Shown here in pieces: positions 15,079-23,602 of a DNA stretch of 41,189 nt. Every line of letters begins with the position of its first letter. The stretch's first letter is position 1. Source of the stretch: Chloroflexota bacterium (GTDB taxonomy: Bacteria > Chloroflexota > Limnocylindria > Limnocylindrales > CSP1-4); the NCBI GenBank assembly GCA_003152165.1, contig PLZO01000064.1, positions 1,093-42,281 on the forward strand, given 5' to 3'. The position numbers were made by a program, and so were the translations under genes. The notes under the pieces are model-generated. The model saw only the letters and a program-made list of their open reading frames with translations, ran no database searches and was not told the DNA's origin.

Positions 15079-16334
15079 CCCGCGAACCGGGTGAAGATCA
15101 GGACGGTGTTCTGGCCGCCGAACCCGAACGAGTTGCTGAGCGCGGTCGTGATCTCACGGCGGCTGGCCACGAGAGGGGTCAGGTCGAGTCCCTCAGCAAG
15201 CTCGTCCGGGTCGGTCAGATTGATCGTGGGCGGCACGATCCCTGTCCGGATCGACTGGATCGTGACCATCGCCTCAATCGCACCGGCAGCGCCCAGGGTG
15301 TGACCCAGCATCGACTTGTTGGCGGTGACGGCCACCTCCGGCGCCCGGTCGCCGAAGATCGTTCGGATCGCCATCAGCTCCGCCTTGTCGCCCGGCGGTG
15401 TCGAGGTTGCGTGGGCGTTCACGTGGTCGATTGCCGCCGCGGTCAGGCCGGCCTTCTCGAGCGCACGTCGGGCGGCTCGGACGGCTCCTCTGCCGCCCGC
15501 CGCGGGCAGGGTGATATGTTCGGCGTCAGCCGTCGCTCCGTAACCGACCAGTTCGGCGAGCGGCTCGGCGCCCCGGGCACGGGCATGCTCAAGCTCCTCG
15601 AGCACGAGGATTCCGCAGCCCTCGCCGATGACGAAGCCATCGCGCCCCGCATCGAACGGACGCGACGCGCCTGCCGGATCGTCATTGCGGGTCGACAGTG
15701 CACGCATTGCGCAGAACCCGGCGACGAGTGCCTCCTGGACCCCGGCCTCCGAGCCCCCGGCAACCATCACGTCCGCGTCACCACGCCGAATGATCTCCCA
15801 CGATTCGCCGATCGCGTGACCGCCGGTCGCGCACGCCGACGCAATGGCAAAGTTCGGGCCGAGGGCTCCGAACGTGATCGACAGCTGACCTGCACCGACG
15901 TTCGGGATCGCCATCGGCACGAAGAACGGGCTGACCCTGTCCGGGCCGCGGGTCACATTGATCGTGATCTGCTCGCACAGCGTATTCACACCGCCGAGAC
16001 CCGTGCCCAGAATGATCCCGGTTGCCTCGGCGAGGCTGCCTTCGAGGCGGCCCGGCAGGCCGGCCTGGTCGAGGGCCTCACGAGCAGCGACCAGGCCCAG
16101 CTGGGTGTAGCGATCCGCCCGGCGAAGCTCCTTCCGGTCAAGGACGTTGCTCGCGCCGAAGTCCCCGACCGAGGCGGCGATCTTCGAATCGACCCGGTCG
16201 GGCTCAAACGAGTCAATCCGGCGGACCCCCGAGCGACCGGCCACCAGGCCCTCCCAGGTCGCCTCGACGCCGATCCCGACAGCCGACACGACCCCCATGC
16301 CGGTCACCACGACGCGGCGTTCGGAGCGGCTCAT
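15075..16334 (-). CDS. fabF: 3-oxoacyl-ACP synthase II (FabF)
   Basis: FabF is the elongating condensing enzyme. The 419 residues match the family length. The active site is Cys168 in ASACATGGHAIG, with the two histidines in VNAHATSTPPGDKAE and NKSMLGHTLGAAGAIE, and the closing FGFGGQNTVLIF. It overlaps the metallophosphoesterase stop and the accB start by four bases each, so it is part of the same transcript. Confidence 0.97.
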   Translation of the reverse strand: MSRSERRVVVTGMGVVSAVGIGVEATWEGLVAGRSGVRRIDSFEPDRVDSKIAASVGDFGASNVLDRKELRRADRYTQLGLVAAREALDQAGLPGRLEGSLAEATGIILGTGLGGVNTLCEQITINVTRGPDRVSPFFVPMAIPNVGAGQLSITFGALGPNFAIASACATGGHAIGESWEIIRRGDADVMVAGGSEAGVQEALVAGFCAMRALSTRNDDPAGASRPFDAGRDGFVIGEGCGILVLEELEHARARGAEPLAELVGYGATADAEHITLPAAGGRGAVRAARRALEKAGLTAAAIDHVNAHATSTPPGDKAELMAIRTIFGDRAPEVAVTANKSMLGHTLGAAGAIEAMVTIQSIRTGIVPPTINLTDPDELAEGLDLTPLVASRREITTALSNSFGFGGQNTVLIFTRFAG

Positions 16335-17074
16335 CGGACGAGTTTTCCGGTGCGCACGGTGGCCGCCCGATAGACGTCACCAGGGAGGCCGCGAGCCGAC
16401 AGCATGTTGCTGACCGCGAGCGCGTCGAACTCCGTCCGGCGGATCTCGCCACCGACCTGCTCGTCATCGACATCGACGAGGGCCCAGGACGCCGTCGGCT
16501 CACCGTCGAAGACGTAGCCGGCGCTGCCGGCGTTGACGATCAGCTTCCAGCCAAGGTCGCGGACCTCGGGCAGGTGGGTGTGGCCGCAGCAGATCACCCG
16601 GGCGTCGGTCCGCGCTGCCCGCTCGATCGTCACGTTCGGGTCGAGGACGGCGTCGAAGCCCTCGGTCTGCGAGCCCGGCGAGGCATGGGTCGCCAGCAGG
16701 AGCATATCGCCGACCCGCCAGCGGCGCTCCGAAGGTAGGCGCCGGAGCCAGTCAACGCGTGCATCGCCGAGCTGGTCATGGGCCCATTCGGCTGCGGACC
16801 GGATCGATTCGGGAATCCCGTCCATCAGCGATGGGAACGCCGCCGCATAGTCGAAGTCGGCCACCGCGATGTCGGTGTTGCCGGCCACCACGAGGGCACC
16901 ATCAGATTCGAGCTCACGGATCGCGTCGACGACCCCCACCGGGTCGGGGCCGTTGAGGACGAGGTCGCCGCAGATCATCACGGCATCCGGCCGTTCCTTT
17001 TTGAGCGCGGCCCGAACCGCCTCAAGCGCGAGGAGGTTACCGTGGACGTCGCTGATGACCGCGATCCGGGCCAT
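16331..17074 (-). CDS. YfcE/MJ0936-type metallophosphoesterase
   Basis: The 247-residue calcineurin-like phosphoesterase has the metal-binding motifs ISDVHGNLLAL (about 6-16), CGDLVLNGPDP (about 38-48), AGNTD (about 65), a histidine in LLATHASPG, and GHTHLP followed by VNAGSAG. The domain layout is that of small cytoplasmic phosphodiesterases/phosphatases. The track ORF begins at 17245, but the 57 extra residues look non-coding; ATG 17074 overlaps the fabZ stop (ATGA) and starts right at the domain (MARIAVISDVHGN). It sits between fabZ and fabF; its substrate and any role in lipid synthesis are unknown. Confidence 0.9.
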   Translation of the reverse strand: MARIAVISDVHGNLLALEAVRAALKKERPDAVMICGDLVLNGPDPVGVVDAIRELESDGALVVAGNTDIAVADFDYAAAFPSLMDGIPESIRSAAEWAHDQLGDARVDWLRRLPSERRWRVGDMLLLATHASPGSQTEGFDAVLDPNVTIERAARTDARVICCGHTHLPEVRDLGWKLIVNAGSAGYVFDGEPTASWALVDVDDEQVGGEIRRTEFDALAVSNMLSARGLPGDVYRAATVRTGKLVR

Positions 17075-17553
17075 CAGCGGAGCACCGAGGCGTCGGGGAT
17101 GATGAAGCTGAGCGTGGCCTGGCAGGCGACCTGGCCGTCCACGGTGGCTGTGCCCAGGCCGCGACCGAAGCGCCTTCCAAGCTTGTCCATGGTGACCTCG
17201 AGGCGGAGCGTGTCGCCCGGGCTGACGACACGCTTGAAGCGGCACTCGTCGATCCCGCCGAACAGGCCGATCCGGTCACCGAAGCCGGGCTGCTTGGCCA
17301 CGAAGATGGCCATCGTCTGGGCCAGCGCCTCCACCTGGAGCACGCCGGGCATGACCGGCAGCCCGGGAAAGTGGCCTTGGAAAAACCATTCCGTGGCAGT
17401 GACCGCCTTGATCCCGACGATCCGCCGGGCCCCTTCGTCGTACTCGATGATCCGGTCGACGAGGAGGAACGGCCAGCGATGCGGGATCAGCCCCTCGATC
17501 TCGCGGGTGGTGTGGACGATGGCGGGCGCGGCTTGGGTCACGGGCGGCTCCAT
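17074..17553 (-). CDS. fabZ: 3-hydroxyacyl-ACP dehydratase FabZ
   Basis: FabZ removes water from 3-hydroxyacyl-ACP. The 159-residue hot-dog fold protein has IPHRWPFLLVDRI (about 23-35) and the active-site block FFQGHFPGLPVMPGVLQVEAL, with catalytic His61 and Glu75. The C-terminal strands (GTATVDGQVACQATLSFII) are normal. It starts 74 bases after the accC stop, the largest gap inside the operon apart from none other of note, and there is no obvious ribosome site, so the exact start (ATG 17553) is a little uncertain. Confidence 0.96.
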   Translation of the reverse strand: MEPPVTQAAPAIVHTTREIEGLIPHRWPFLLVDRIIEYDEGARRIVGIKAVTATEWFFQGHFPGLPVMPGVLQVEALAQTMAIFVAKQPGFGDRIGLFGGIDECRFKRVVSPGDTLRLEVTMDKLGRRFGRGLGTATVDGQVACQATLSFIIPDASVLR

Positions 17554-17627
17554 GCAGGTGGCTGGGGGAAGTGTGCCCGGCGCGCATCGGCCCGTGTGCG
17601 CGGATCAGTGCAGGTCTGCAACGCGGC

Positions 17628-18995
17628 TCATCTCGCGGCGGCGGCGAGGAAGGCCGCCGCACCGACCCGGTCGACGAGGTTCGTGGTCATCTTCCCGGCC
17701 AGAAAGGTCTCGTTGCGGAGGAGGGCCTGGTGGATTGCGAGATTGGTAACCAGGCCGTCGATCACCAGCTCGTCGAGGGCGACCAGCGAACGAGCGATGG
17801 CCGTCGGCCGGTCCGGTCCCCACACGATCAGCTTGCCCAGGAGCGAGTCATAGAACGGCGGGACCTCGTAGCCGGTGAACAGGTGGCTGTCGACCCGGAC
17901 CCCCGGCCCGCCGGGGGCCAGGTAGCGCTCGACGACGCCGCTGCTCGGCCGGAAGTCGTGCTGGGTGTCCTCGGCGTTGATCCGGAATTCGAGGGCGTGG
18001 CCGCGCAGGGTCACGTCGGCCTGGCTGAAGCCCAGCGGCTCCCCCGCGGCAATTCGGATCTGGGTGACCACCAGGTCGATCCCCGTCAGCATCTCCGTAA
18101 TCGGGTGCTCGACCTGGATCCGGCAGTTGATCTCGATGAAATAGGCCTTTCCGGCGGGATCGACCAGGAACTCCAGCGTTCCCACGTTCTCATAGCCGGC
18201 GGCGACGATAGCTCGGATCGCCCGGTCGGCGAGCTCACCCCGAGCGGCGTCACCCAGGGCCGGCGTCGGAGCCTCCTCCAGGAACTTCTGATGGCGGCGC
18301 TGGACGGAGCAGTCACGCTCGCCCAGATGAACCCCGTGCCCGAATCGGTCAACCGCCACCTGGACCTCCACGTGGCGGTTGTCCTCGAGCCATTTCTCCA
18401 GGTACAGCGAGTCATCGCCGAACGCCGCGCGCGCCTCCGAGCGGCAGATCTTCAGGGCGGCCTCGAGTTCGCGCGGGGTGCGCACCATTCGCATGCCCTT
18501 GCCGCCACCACCAGCCGACGGCTTGATCAGGACCGGGTAGCCGATCCGCTCGGCCTCTTCCAGTCCGTGCAGGTCGTCGCGGAGCATCCCGTTTGAGCCC
18601 GGGATGGTAGCCAGACCCTGGGCACCCAACAATCGTCGGGTCGCCTCCTTGCTCGCGAACCGCTCGAGGACCTGGGGTGGCGGCCCGATGAACGTGAGGC
18701 CGTGGGCGCGGACGACCTCCGCAAAGCCCTCGTCCTCGGACAGGAAACCGTAGCCGGGGTGGATCGCGTCGCAACCGGACACGATCGCCGCGCTGATCAC
18801 GGCCGGCGCCGACAGGTAGCTCCGCTTGGCATCGGCGGGGCCGATACAGATCGCCTCGTCTGCCTGCTGGACGGCCAGGCTCTCGCGGTCGGCTTCGCTG
18901 TAGGCAACGACGGCCTCCACGCCGAGGGTCCGGCAGGCGCGCAGGATCCGTACGGCGATCTCGCCCCGGTTGGCGATCAGGATCTTCGAGAACAT
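17628..18995 (-). CDS. accC: Biotin carboxylase subunit of acetyl-CoA carboxylase
   Basis: AccC carboxylates biotin on AccB using ATP and bicarbonate. The 455-residue protein shows the expected order: IANRGEIAVRILRACR at the start, HPGYGFLSE, the ATP-grasp glycine loop KPSAGGGGKGMR, GERDCSVQRRHQK, and the active-site FIEINCRIQVEHPITEM. In the last, the usual Asn-Thr-Arg is Asn-Cys-Arg, a small change. It overlaps the stop of the upstream biotinyl-domain gene by one base. Together with accA, accD and accB it completes the carboxylase. Confidence 0.96.
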   Translation of the reverse strand: MFSKILIANRGEIAVRILRACRTLGVEAVVAYSEADRESLAVQQADEAICIGPADAKRSYLSAPAVISAAIVSGCDAIHPGYGFLSEDEGFAEVVRAHGLTFIGPPPQVLERFASKEATRRLLGAQGLATIPGSNGMLRDDLHGLEEAERIGYPVLIKPSAGGGGKGMRMVRTPRELEAALKICRSEARAAFGDDSLYLEKWLEDNRHVEVQVAVDRFGHGVHLGERDCSVQRRHQKFLEEAPTPALGDAARGELADRAIRAIVAAGYENVGTLEFLVDPAGKAYFIEINCRIQVEHPITEMLTGIDLVVTQIRIAAGEPLGFSQADVTLRGHALEFRINAEDTQHDFRPSSGVVERYLAPGGPGVRVDSHLFTGYEVPPFYDSLLGKLIVWGPDRPTAIARSLVALDELVIDGLVTNLAIHQALLRNETFLAGKMTTNLVDRVGAAAFLAAAAR

Positions 18996-19522
18996 CAGGC
19001 GTCCCGTCCGCCTCGCTCGGCCGGCGTCGAGATCAGCTCGATCCAGACAAGCTCCTGACCATACTCGACAGCGTCGCCGTTCTCGACCAGCCCGGCGCCC
19101 ACGATCCCGTTGACGGGTGCGACAACCTCCTGAGGGATGCCCAGCACGTCGACGCTGCCGATTCGGTCGCCGGCCCGGACCCGTGATCCGGAGGCAATCT
19201 CAGGCCGCGGATGGTAGACACCCACGGCGGGCGAGGTGGCGGCCGAGCGGTACGCGTCGCGGGGCGCCTCCGGCGCGGCTGGATGGGCGTGGTCGAGGTG
19301 GCCGGGCCCGGATCTCGTGCTCCGTCCCAGGGCGCCCTTCGCGGCGGCGCCTGCACCGTCTGCCGACCGGCGCAGGCGCACCCTCCAATCGCCCTCGCGG
19401 AGCTCGAGCTCGCCCAGCCCGGTTGCGCCAAGCTTGGCGATCAGGGCGGGCAGCAACTCATCGGCCAGCCCCTCGATCTGGGCGTGGTCGACGAGGCGGG
19501 CGGCCTCATCGCGATCGGGCAC
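18995..19522 (-). CDS. Biotinyl/lipoyl-domain protein lacking the attachment lysine (AccB-like)
   Basis: The 175-residue protein has the layout of a biotin carboxyl carrier: an N-terminal helical part (about 8-52, ELELREGDWRVRLRRS), a linker rich in Ala, Pro and His (53-98), and a C-terminal hammerhead domain (about 99-165, AVGVYHPRPEIASGSRVRAGDRIGSVDV...VAPVNGIVGAGLVENGDAVEYGQEL). Where AccB has EAMKxxxE this protein has DVLGIPQEV (125-133), so there is no lysine to biotinylate. It lies between accA and accC, where a carrier would be expected, while a complete AccB is encoded downstream. A structural or regulatory subunit of the carboxylase is the best guess. Confidence 0.85.
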   Translation of the reverse strand: MPDRDEAARLVDHAQIEGLADELLPALIAKLGATGLGELELREGDWRVRLRRSADGAGAAAKGALGRSTRSGPGHLDHAHPAAPEAPRDAYRSAATSPAVGVYHPRPEIASGSRVRAGDRIGSVDVLGIPQEVVAPVNGIVGAGLVENGDAVEYGQELVWIELISTPAERGGRDA

Positions 19523-19525
19523 GGA

Positions 19526-20557
19526 TCAGACCTCCTCGCGAGCCGGCGGCTCGTCGTGCGAACGTGTCGGATTCGAACCGGTCCCGTTGCTCGCCCGAGC
19601 CGAGCCTCCGAGCAGGTTGCGGAGGCGGTCGGCAAAGCCGGGCCGTTCGGGAATCGCGACCGGCTCAAGATCGACGGTCGTGAACGCGCCGAGGGCACGA
19701 TAGCGCCGATAGCGCGCCTCGATCAGCTCATCGAGCGGACGGCGCTCCAGAGCGGCAAGATGCCGGACGACCGCGGTCTTGATCGTGGCGGCCGTCGCGG
19801 GATGATCCGTGTGGGCACCGCCGCGCGGTTCCGGGATGACCTCGTCGACGACTCCGAGCTGGAGCTGGTCGGTGGCCGTCATCCGCATCGCCAATGCAGC
19901 CGCCGGTGCCTGGTCGGGCGTCCGCCACAGGATCGAGGCGCAGCCCTCTGGGCTGATCACCGAGTAGACGGCGTTCTCGAGGGCCAGCACGACATCGCCC
20001 ACCGCGATCGCGAGGGCGCCACCCGAGCCTCCCTCGCCGGTGATCACGGTCACGATCGGAGTCTGCAGCCGGGTCATCAGCGCGATCGAACGAGCGATCG
20101 CCTCGGCGATTCCGCGCTCCTCCGACTCCGCCCCGGGATGAGCGCCGGGCACGTCGACGAAGGTCACGATCGGCAGGCCCAGCCGTTCGCCCAGCTCCAT
20201 CACCCGCATTGCCTTGCGGTAGCCCTCGGGGTGGGGCATCCCGAAGTTGCGCCGGATGTTCTCGTCCGTCTCGGCGCCCTTCTGCTGGCCGACCACGACG
20301 ACCCGCCGGTCGTCGATCCGGGCCAGGCCGGCCACAATCGCCGGGTCATCGCCGAAGAAGCGATCGCCGTGGAGCTCTACGAAGTCATCGGCGATCAGGG
20401 CCAGCAGCTCCAGCGTCCTGGGGCGGCGGAGGTTACGAGCGAGCTGGACCTTCGCCCAGACGGCGGCCGTTGGGTCGGCGGGTGCCTCCGGCTCGCGTGC
20501 GAGATCCGCATCCGAACTTCCTTTGCGCCCGCTTCGGCCGATCAGGCGCTCAACCAC
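19526..20557 (-). CDS. accA: Acetyl-CoA carboxylase carboxyltransferase alpha subunit
   Basis: AccA forms the carboxyltransferase with AccD. The protein core reads ARNLRRPRTLELLALIADDFVELHGDRFFGDD, then GMPHPEGYRKAMRVMELGERLGLPIVTFVDVPGAHPG and TGEGGSGGALAIAVGD, all typical. The track ORF begins at 20809, but its first 84 codons overlap accD out of frame. GTG 20557 is chosen: it overlaps the accD stop by eight bases and gives 343 residues, near the usual 320. The tail after about residue 310 is a short polar extension. Confidence 0.95.
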   Translation of the reverse strand: MVERLIGRSGRKGSSDADLAREPEAPADPTAAVWAKVQLARNLRRPRTLELLALIADDFVELHGDRFFGDDPAIVAGLARIDDRRVVVVGQQKGAETDENIRRNFGMPHPEGYRKAMRVMELGERLGLPIVTFVDVPGAHPGAESEERGIAEAIARSIALMTRLQTPIVTVITGEGGSGGALAIAVGDVVLALENAVYSVISPEGCASILWRTPDQAPAAALAMRMTATDQLQLGVVDEVIPEPRGGAHTDHPATAATIKTAVVRHLAALERRPLDELIEARYRRYRALGAFTTVDLEPVAIPERPGFADRLRNLLGGSARASNGTGSNPTRSHDEPPAREEV

Positions 20558-21494
20558 GGACGGCCTCGTCGGACTCGGGGATGACCCGCTCGGCAAGTGC
20601 ACTGAGGAACGACAGCGGCCGAAACGCCGGGATGTTGCCGTTGTCCGAGGACGGAGCGGGCAGCTGAACCGGGGCCAGCAGGGCGACCAGCTTGACCAGT
20701 TCGTCGCGAAGGTTCGAGCGATGCACGATCCGGTCGACGAAGCCATGGTTGAACAGGAACTCGGAGCGCTGGAAGCCTTCGGGCAGCTCGCCCTGGATCG
20801 TGCCGGCACTGACTCGCGCCCCGGCGAAGCCGATCAACGCGTTCGGCTCGGCCAGGTTCACGTCGCCAAGCGCCGCGAACGAGGCGAAGACGCCGCCGGT
20901 GGTTGGGTCGCTCATCACTGAGATCAGGGGCACGCCGGCCAGGCGCAGCCGTTCGGTCGCAGCCACCGTCTTGACCAGCTGCATGAGCGACAGGGTGCCC
21001 TCCTGCATCCGTGCTCCACCCGAGGCCGACACGATGACCAGCGGGATGCGCCGAGCGAGCGCCGCTTCGGCCGATCGAGCGACCTTCTCGCCCACGACGC
21101 TGCCCATCGAACCGCCCATGAACGAGAAGTCCATGACGCACATCGCGACCTGCCGGCCACCGATCGAGCCAAACCCCCAGACAGCTGCGTCGCGCAACCC
21201 CGTCGTCGCCTGGGCTGCGCTGACCCGATCGGGATACGCCTTGAGGTCAACGAAGCCGAGCGGATCGAGCGACTGGAGGCCTGCGTCGCATTCCTCGAAG
21301 CTGTCCGGGTCGAGCAGGAGGTTGAGCCGGGCCGGGGCGGACAACCGGAAGTGGTGGCCGCAGTTCGAACAGACCCGGAGGACCTTCTCGAGTTGCTTGT
21401 TGAAGAGCATCTCCTGGCATGACGGGCACTGGGTCCAGAGGTCGGGTGGGTAAGCATCCCGGCGCTGGCGAAACGACGGCAGCTTGATCGGCAT
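20550..21494 (-). CDS. accD: Acetyl-CoA carboxylase carboxyltransferase beta subunit
   Basis: AccD carries the zinc finger and the biotin-side half of the carboxyltransferase. The N-terminal C4 zinc ribbon is CPSC (C23, C26) and CSNC (C42, C45). The crotonase-like core includes YPDRVSAAQATTGLRDA, SFMGGSMGSVVGEKVARS, SASGGARMQEGTLSLMQL and PTTGGVFASFAALGD. The 314-residue length is normal. Its ATG overlaps the stop of the preceding one-TM protein by one base. Confidence 0.96.
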   Translation of the reverse strand: MPIKLPSFRQRRDAYPPDLWTQCPSCQEMLFNKQLEKVLRVCSNCGHHFRLSAPARLNLLLDPDSFEECDAGLQSLDPLGFVDLKAYPDRVSAAQATTGLRDAAVWGFGSIGGRQVAMCVMDFSFMGGSMGSVVGEKVARSAEAALARRIPLVIVSASGGARMQEGTLSLMQLVKTVAATERLRLAGVPLISVMSDPTTGGVFASFAALGDVNLAEPNALIGFAGARVSAGTIQGELPEGFQRSEFLFNHGFVDRIVHRSNLRDELVKLVALLAPVQLPAPSSDNGNIPAFRPLSFLSALAERVIPESDEAVRG

Positions 21495-22018
21495 CAGGCG
21501 AGACCACCCTGGTGATTCGTCCGGCCACGGGCGGCCCGGATTGCCCGGACCATCGGATGGGCCGGCCGGCTGAGACGCCAGGCCACGAGCGCCGCCCCGG
21601 CCAGCGAGATGGCGGCCGAGGTCAGGGCGCCGCCGATCAACAGCGGCCGGGCGCGGATCGCGAATGGATCGTCGTCGACGAGACGGGCGGGGTCGAGGAG
21701 GTCGACCGGGTCGAACTCAGCGCTGCCGATCACGACCAGGGGCCGGGGAAGGTCCGACTCAGCGGTGGCGGCCGGCATCCGGAGGTTGCCGGCCAGGTCG
21801 GCCAGCCGGCGGGCCAGGCGCTCCTCGAACCGGAACGATGGGTGGACTCGAACAAGATCGGAGGACAGCCGTTCGGCGGTCGCGCGAAGGTCAGCGTCGA
21901 GTTGTGGATCGTGCAGGGCGACGATGGCGCCACGCTCGCGGGCAACCAGAATCGACTCGAGATAGCGATCGACCCGGAGCGCCTCGATCTCCGGCTCGTG
22001 GTCGGCGCCGAGCGTCAC
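21494..22018 (-). CDS. One-TM protein of unknown function downstream of a sigma factor
   Basis: The 174-residue protein has a soluble, acidic/basic helical N-terminal part (EIEALRVDRYLESILVARER, DADLRATAERLSSDLVRVHP) and one predicted transmembrane helix near residues 130-150 (LIGGALTSAAISLAGAALVAW), followed by a short basic tail. The track ORF begins at 22195, but the real start is probably GTG 22018, which overlaps the sigma factor stop (GTGA). A membrane protein coupled to a sigma factor gene suggests an anti-sigma factor, but no zinc-binding anti-sigma (HxxxCxxC) motif is seen. I do not recognise the family. Confidence 0.75.
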   Translation of the reverse strand: MTLGADHEPEIEALRVDRYLESILVARERGAIVALHDPQLDADLRATAERLSSDLVRVHPSFRFEERLARRLADLAGNLRMPAATAESDLPRPLVVIGSAEFDPVDLLDPARLVDDDPFAIRARPLLIGGALTSAAISLAGAALVAWRLSRPAHPMVRAIRAARGRTNHQGGLA

Positions 22019-22635
22019 CAGCGTCGGCCGCCCAGATCCCGGGCGACGGCGCGCAGGCCGCGGTGGATCAGGACCCGGACCGCACCCTCCGAGCGGCCCA
22101 GGATGCCGGCGATCTCTGCTGTCGACATCTCCTCCACAAAGCGGAGGACGAGGGCTCGCCGACGCTCCGCGGGTAGCCGCCCCACAGCCGCCCATGCGGC
22201 ACCCGCCTCCTGGCGCCGGCTCACATCACCTTCGATGTCCAGCGGGTCGGCCACGATCGCCGCCACCTCGATCGGCACGACCAGATGGCGGCGTCGGCCA
22301 CGCCGGATATTCGCGACCACGTTCCGGGCGATCCGGAAGAGCCAGACCCGGAACGTGGAGGCGCCCTCGCCGTCGGCCGGCCGGGCCCGCTCCTCGAAGC
22401 GCGACAGGGCGCCGAGGGCGAGCATGAACGTGCGCTCGGCGGCGTCCTCCGCGTCGTGGTGGCTGCCGAGTTCGTAGTAGGCGTAGCTGTACACCTGGGC
22501 CAGGTACTTCCGATACAGGGCGTCGAAGGCTGCCGGGTCGCGCAGGGCAGCCTCGACGAGGGCTCGATCACGATCGAGGTGGACGAGACGGTGATCGTTC
22601 TCCGTCTTCACTCTCCTAAACACCGGACGAGCCAC
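22015..22635 (-). CDS. ECF-type sigma-70 family RNA polymerase sigma factor
   Basis: The 206-residue protein has region 2 (about 24-110: ALRDPAAFDALYRKYLAQVYSYAYYELGSHHDAEDAAERTFMLALG, then FRVWLFRIARNVVANIRRG) and region 4 (about 145-200: AVGRLPAERRRALVLRFVEEMSTAEIAGILGRSEGAVRVLIHRGLRAV), the layout of extracytoplasmic-function sigma factors. No C-terminal SnoaL or other sensor domain is present. It begins four bases after the birA stop and overlaps the downstream one-TM gene. GTG 22635 is preceded by GGAGG at about 10 bases. Its target promoters are unknown; it is unusual in a carboxylase operon. Confidence 0.93.
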   Translation of the reverse strand: MARPVFRRVKTENDHRLVHLDRDRALVEAALRDPAAFDALYRKYLAQVYSYAYYELGSHHDAEDAAERTFMLALGALSRFEERARPADGEGASTFRVWLFRIARNVVANIRRGRRRHLVVPIEVAAIVADPLDIEGDVSRRQEAGAAWAAVGRLPAERRRALVLRFVEEMSTAEIAGILGRSEGAVRVLIHRGLRAVARDLGGRRW

Positions 22636-22639
22636 CGCG

Positions 22640-23602
22640 TTACACCTCCACGGCTGGCAATTCGGGCCGGGGCGCCGAGCGGGCTGTGGGCGTTGGGCTC
22701 GACGGCAGCCTGAGGTGATGAATCTCGCCGGTCAGGATTGTCCGCTCGCCGCCGGGCGCAGCCGGATCCTCGATAACGAGGCCACCGGACCGGGCATCAA
22801 CGCCCAGCGCCCGCGTCTCGAGAGGCGGGCCGTCGGGCAGCTCGAGCCTGATTCGCCGGCCGTTGGTCAACTGGCGGTCCACCCAGTCGGCGATGTCGAA
22901 GTGGCCGCCACGCAGGGCGATCGTGCGCGCCTCCACCCGGTCGATGAACGCGGCGAACAGCGCCGGGAGGTCGATCGGTCGGCCGCTGGAGGCAACCCGC
23001 AGGCTGGTCATCGTATCGGCCAGCTCGGCCGGGAAATCGGCCGCAGCCCAGTCGACGTTCAGGCCGAGGCCGATGATCACCCGCGGGTCGGCCGTTCCCA
23101 ACCCGATCGTCTCGCCCAGGACACCGCCCACTTTGCGCACGTCCAGCGGCCCATCGAGCAGGCGGTTGGCCGCCTCGCCGGTGGCGTTGGCCAATCGAAC
23201 GCCGGCCACGCCGGTCGTTTCGACCACGAGGTCGTTCGGCCACTTCAATCGAATCGCCCGGTCAGGCAGGCCCGCGACCTCCTCGGCCGCATCAGCCATC
23301 GCCAGCGAGACGATGGCGGCCAGACGCCAGGCTCGATCCGGGCTGAGCCACGTCGGCCGAAACCCGATCGAGCAGAGCAACCCGGCGCCCGCCGGTGCCA
23401 GCCACGTCCGCCCGTTGCGGCCGCGGCCGGCAGTCTGCTCGTCGGCGACGGCCAGGCAGACCTCGGGCGCACCTTCGGCCAGCCAGGAGCGAACGACGTC
23501 GTTCGTCGAACCTACGCTTGGGAAGCGCTCCTGACGGCTGATGAACGGCCCATCCTCGGCCGGCTCGAAGGCCATCGCCGGCTGCGTCTCGACGCTGGTC
23601 AA
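22640..23602 (-). CDS. birA: Biotin-[acetyl-CoA carboxylase] ligase
   Basis: BirA activates biotin as biotinyl-AMP and attaches it to the lysine of AccB. The 320-residue protein has SVGSTNDVV, the adenylate-binding GRGRNGRTW, the KWPNDLVV motif and a C-terminal SH3-like domain (about 255-320). There is no N-terminal HTH, so it is a ligase without repressor function. It overlaps the lysC stop by four bases (ATGA), linking the aspartate and lipid pathways in one transcript, and its substrate AccB is encoded further down the same unit. Confidence 0.95.
   Translation of the reverse strand: MTSVETQPAMAFEPAEDGPFISRQERFPSVGSTNDVVRSWLAEGAPEVCLAVADEQTAGRGRNGRTWLAPAGAGLLCSIGFRPTWLSPDRAWRLAAIVSLAMADAAEEVAGLPDRAIRLKWPNDLVVETTGVAGVRLANATGEAANRLLDGPLDVRKVGGVLGETIGLGTADPRVIIGLGLNVDWAAADFPAELADTMTSLRVASSGRPIDLPALFAAFIDRVEARTIALRGGHFDIADWVDRQLTNGRRIRLELPDGPPLETRALGVDARSGGLVIEDPAAPGGERTILTGEIHHLRLPSSPTPTARSAPRPELPAVEV

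Noticed and set aside
19565-19590. tRNA T-loop-like sequence (GGTTCGAATCC on the minus strand)
   Set aside because: It lies inside accA; the flanking bases (ACCGG / CCGAC) do not form a T stem and no acceptor or anticodon arm is found.
19211-20584. 457-residue plus-strand ORF
   Set aside because: Antisense of accA and the biotinyl-domain gene; composition is non-protein-like.
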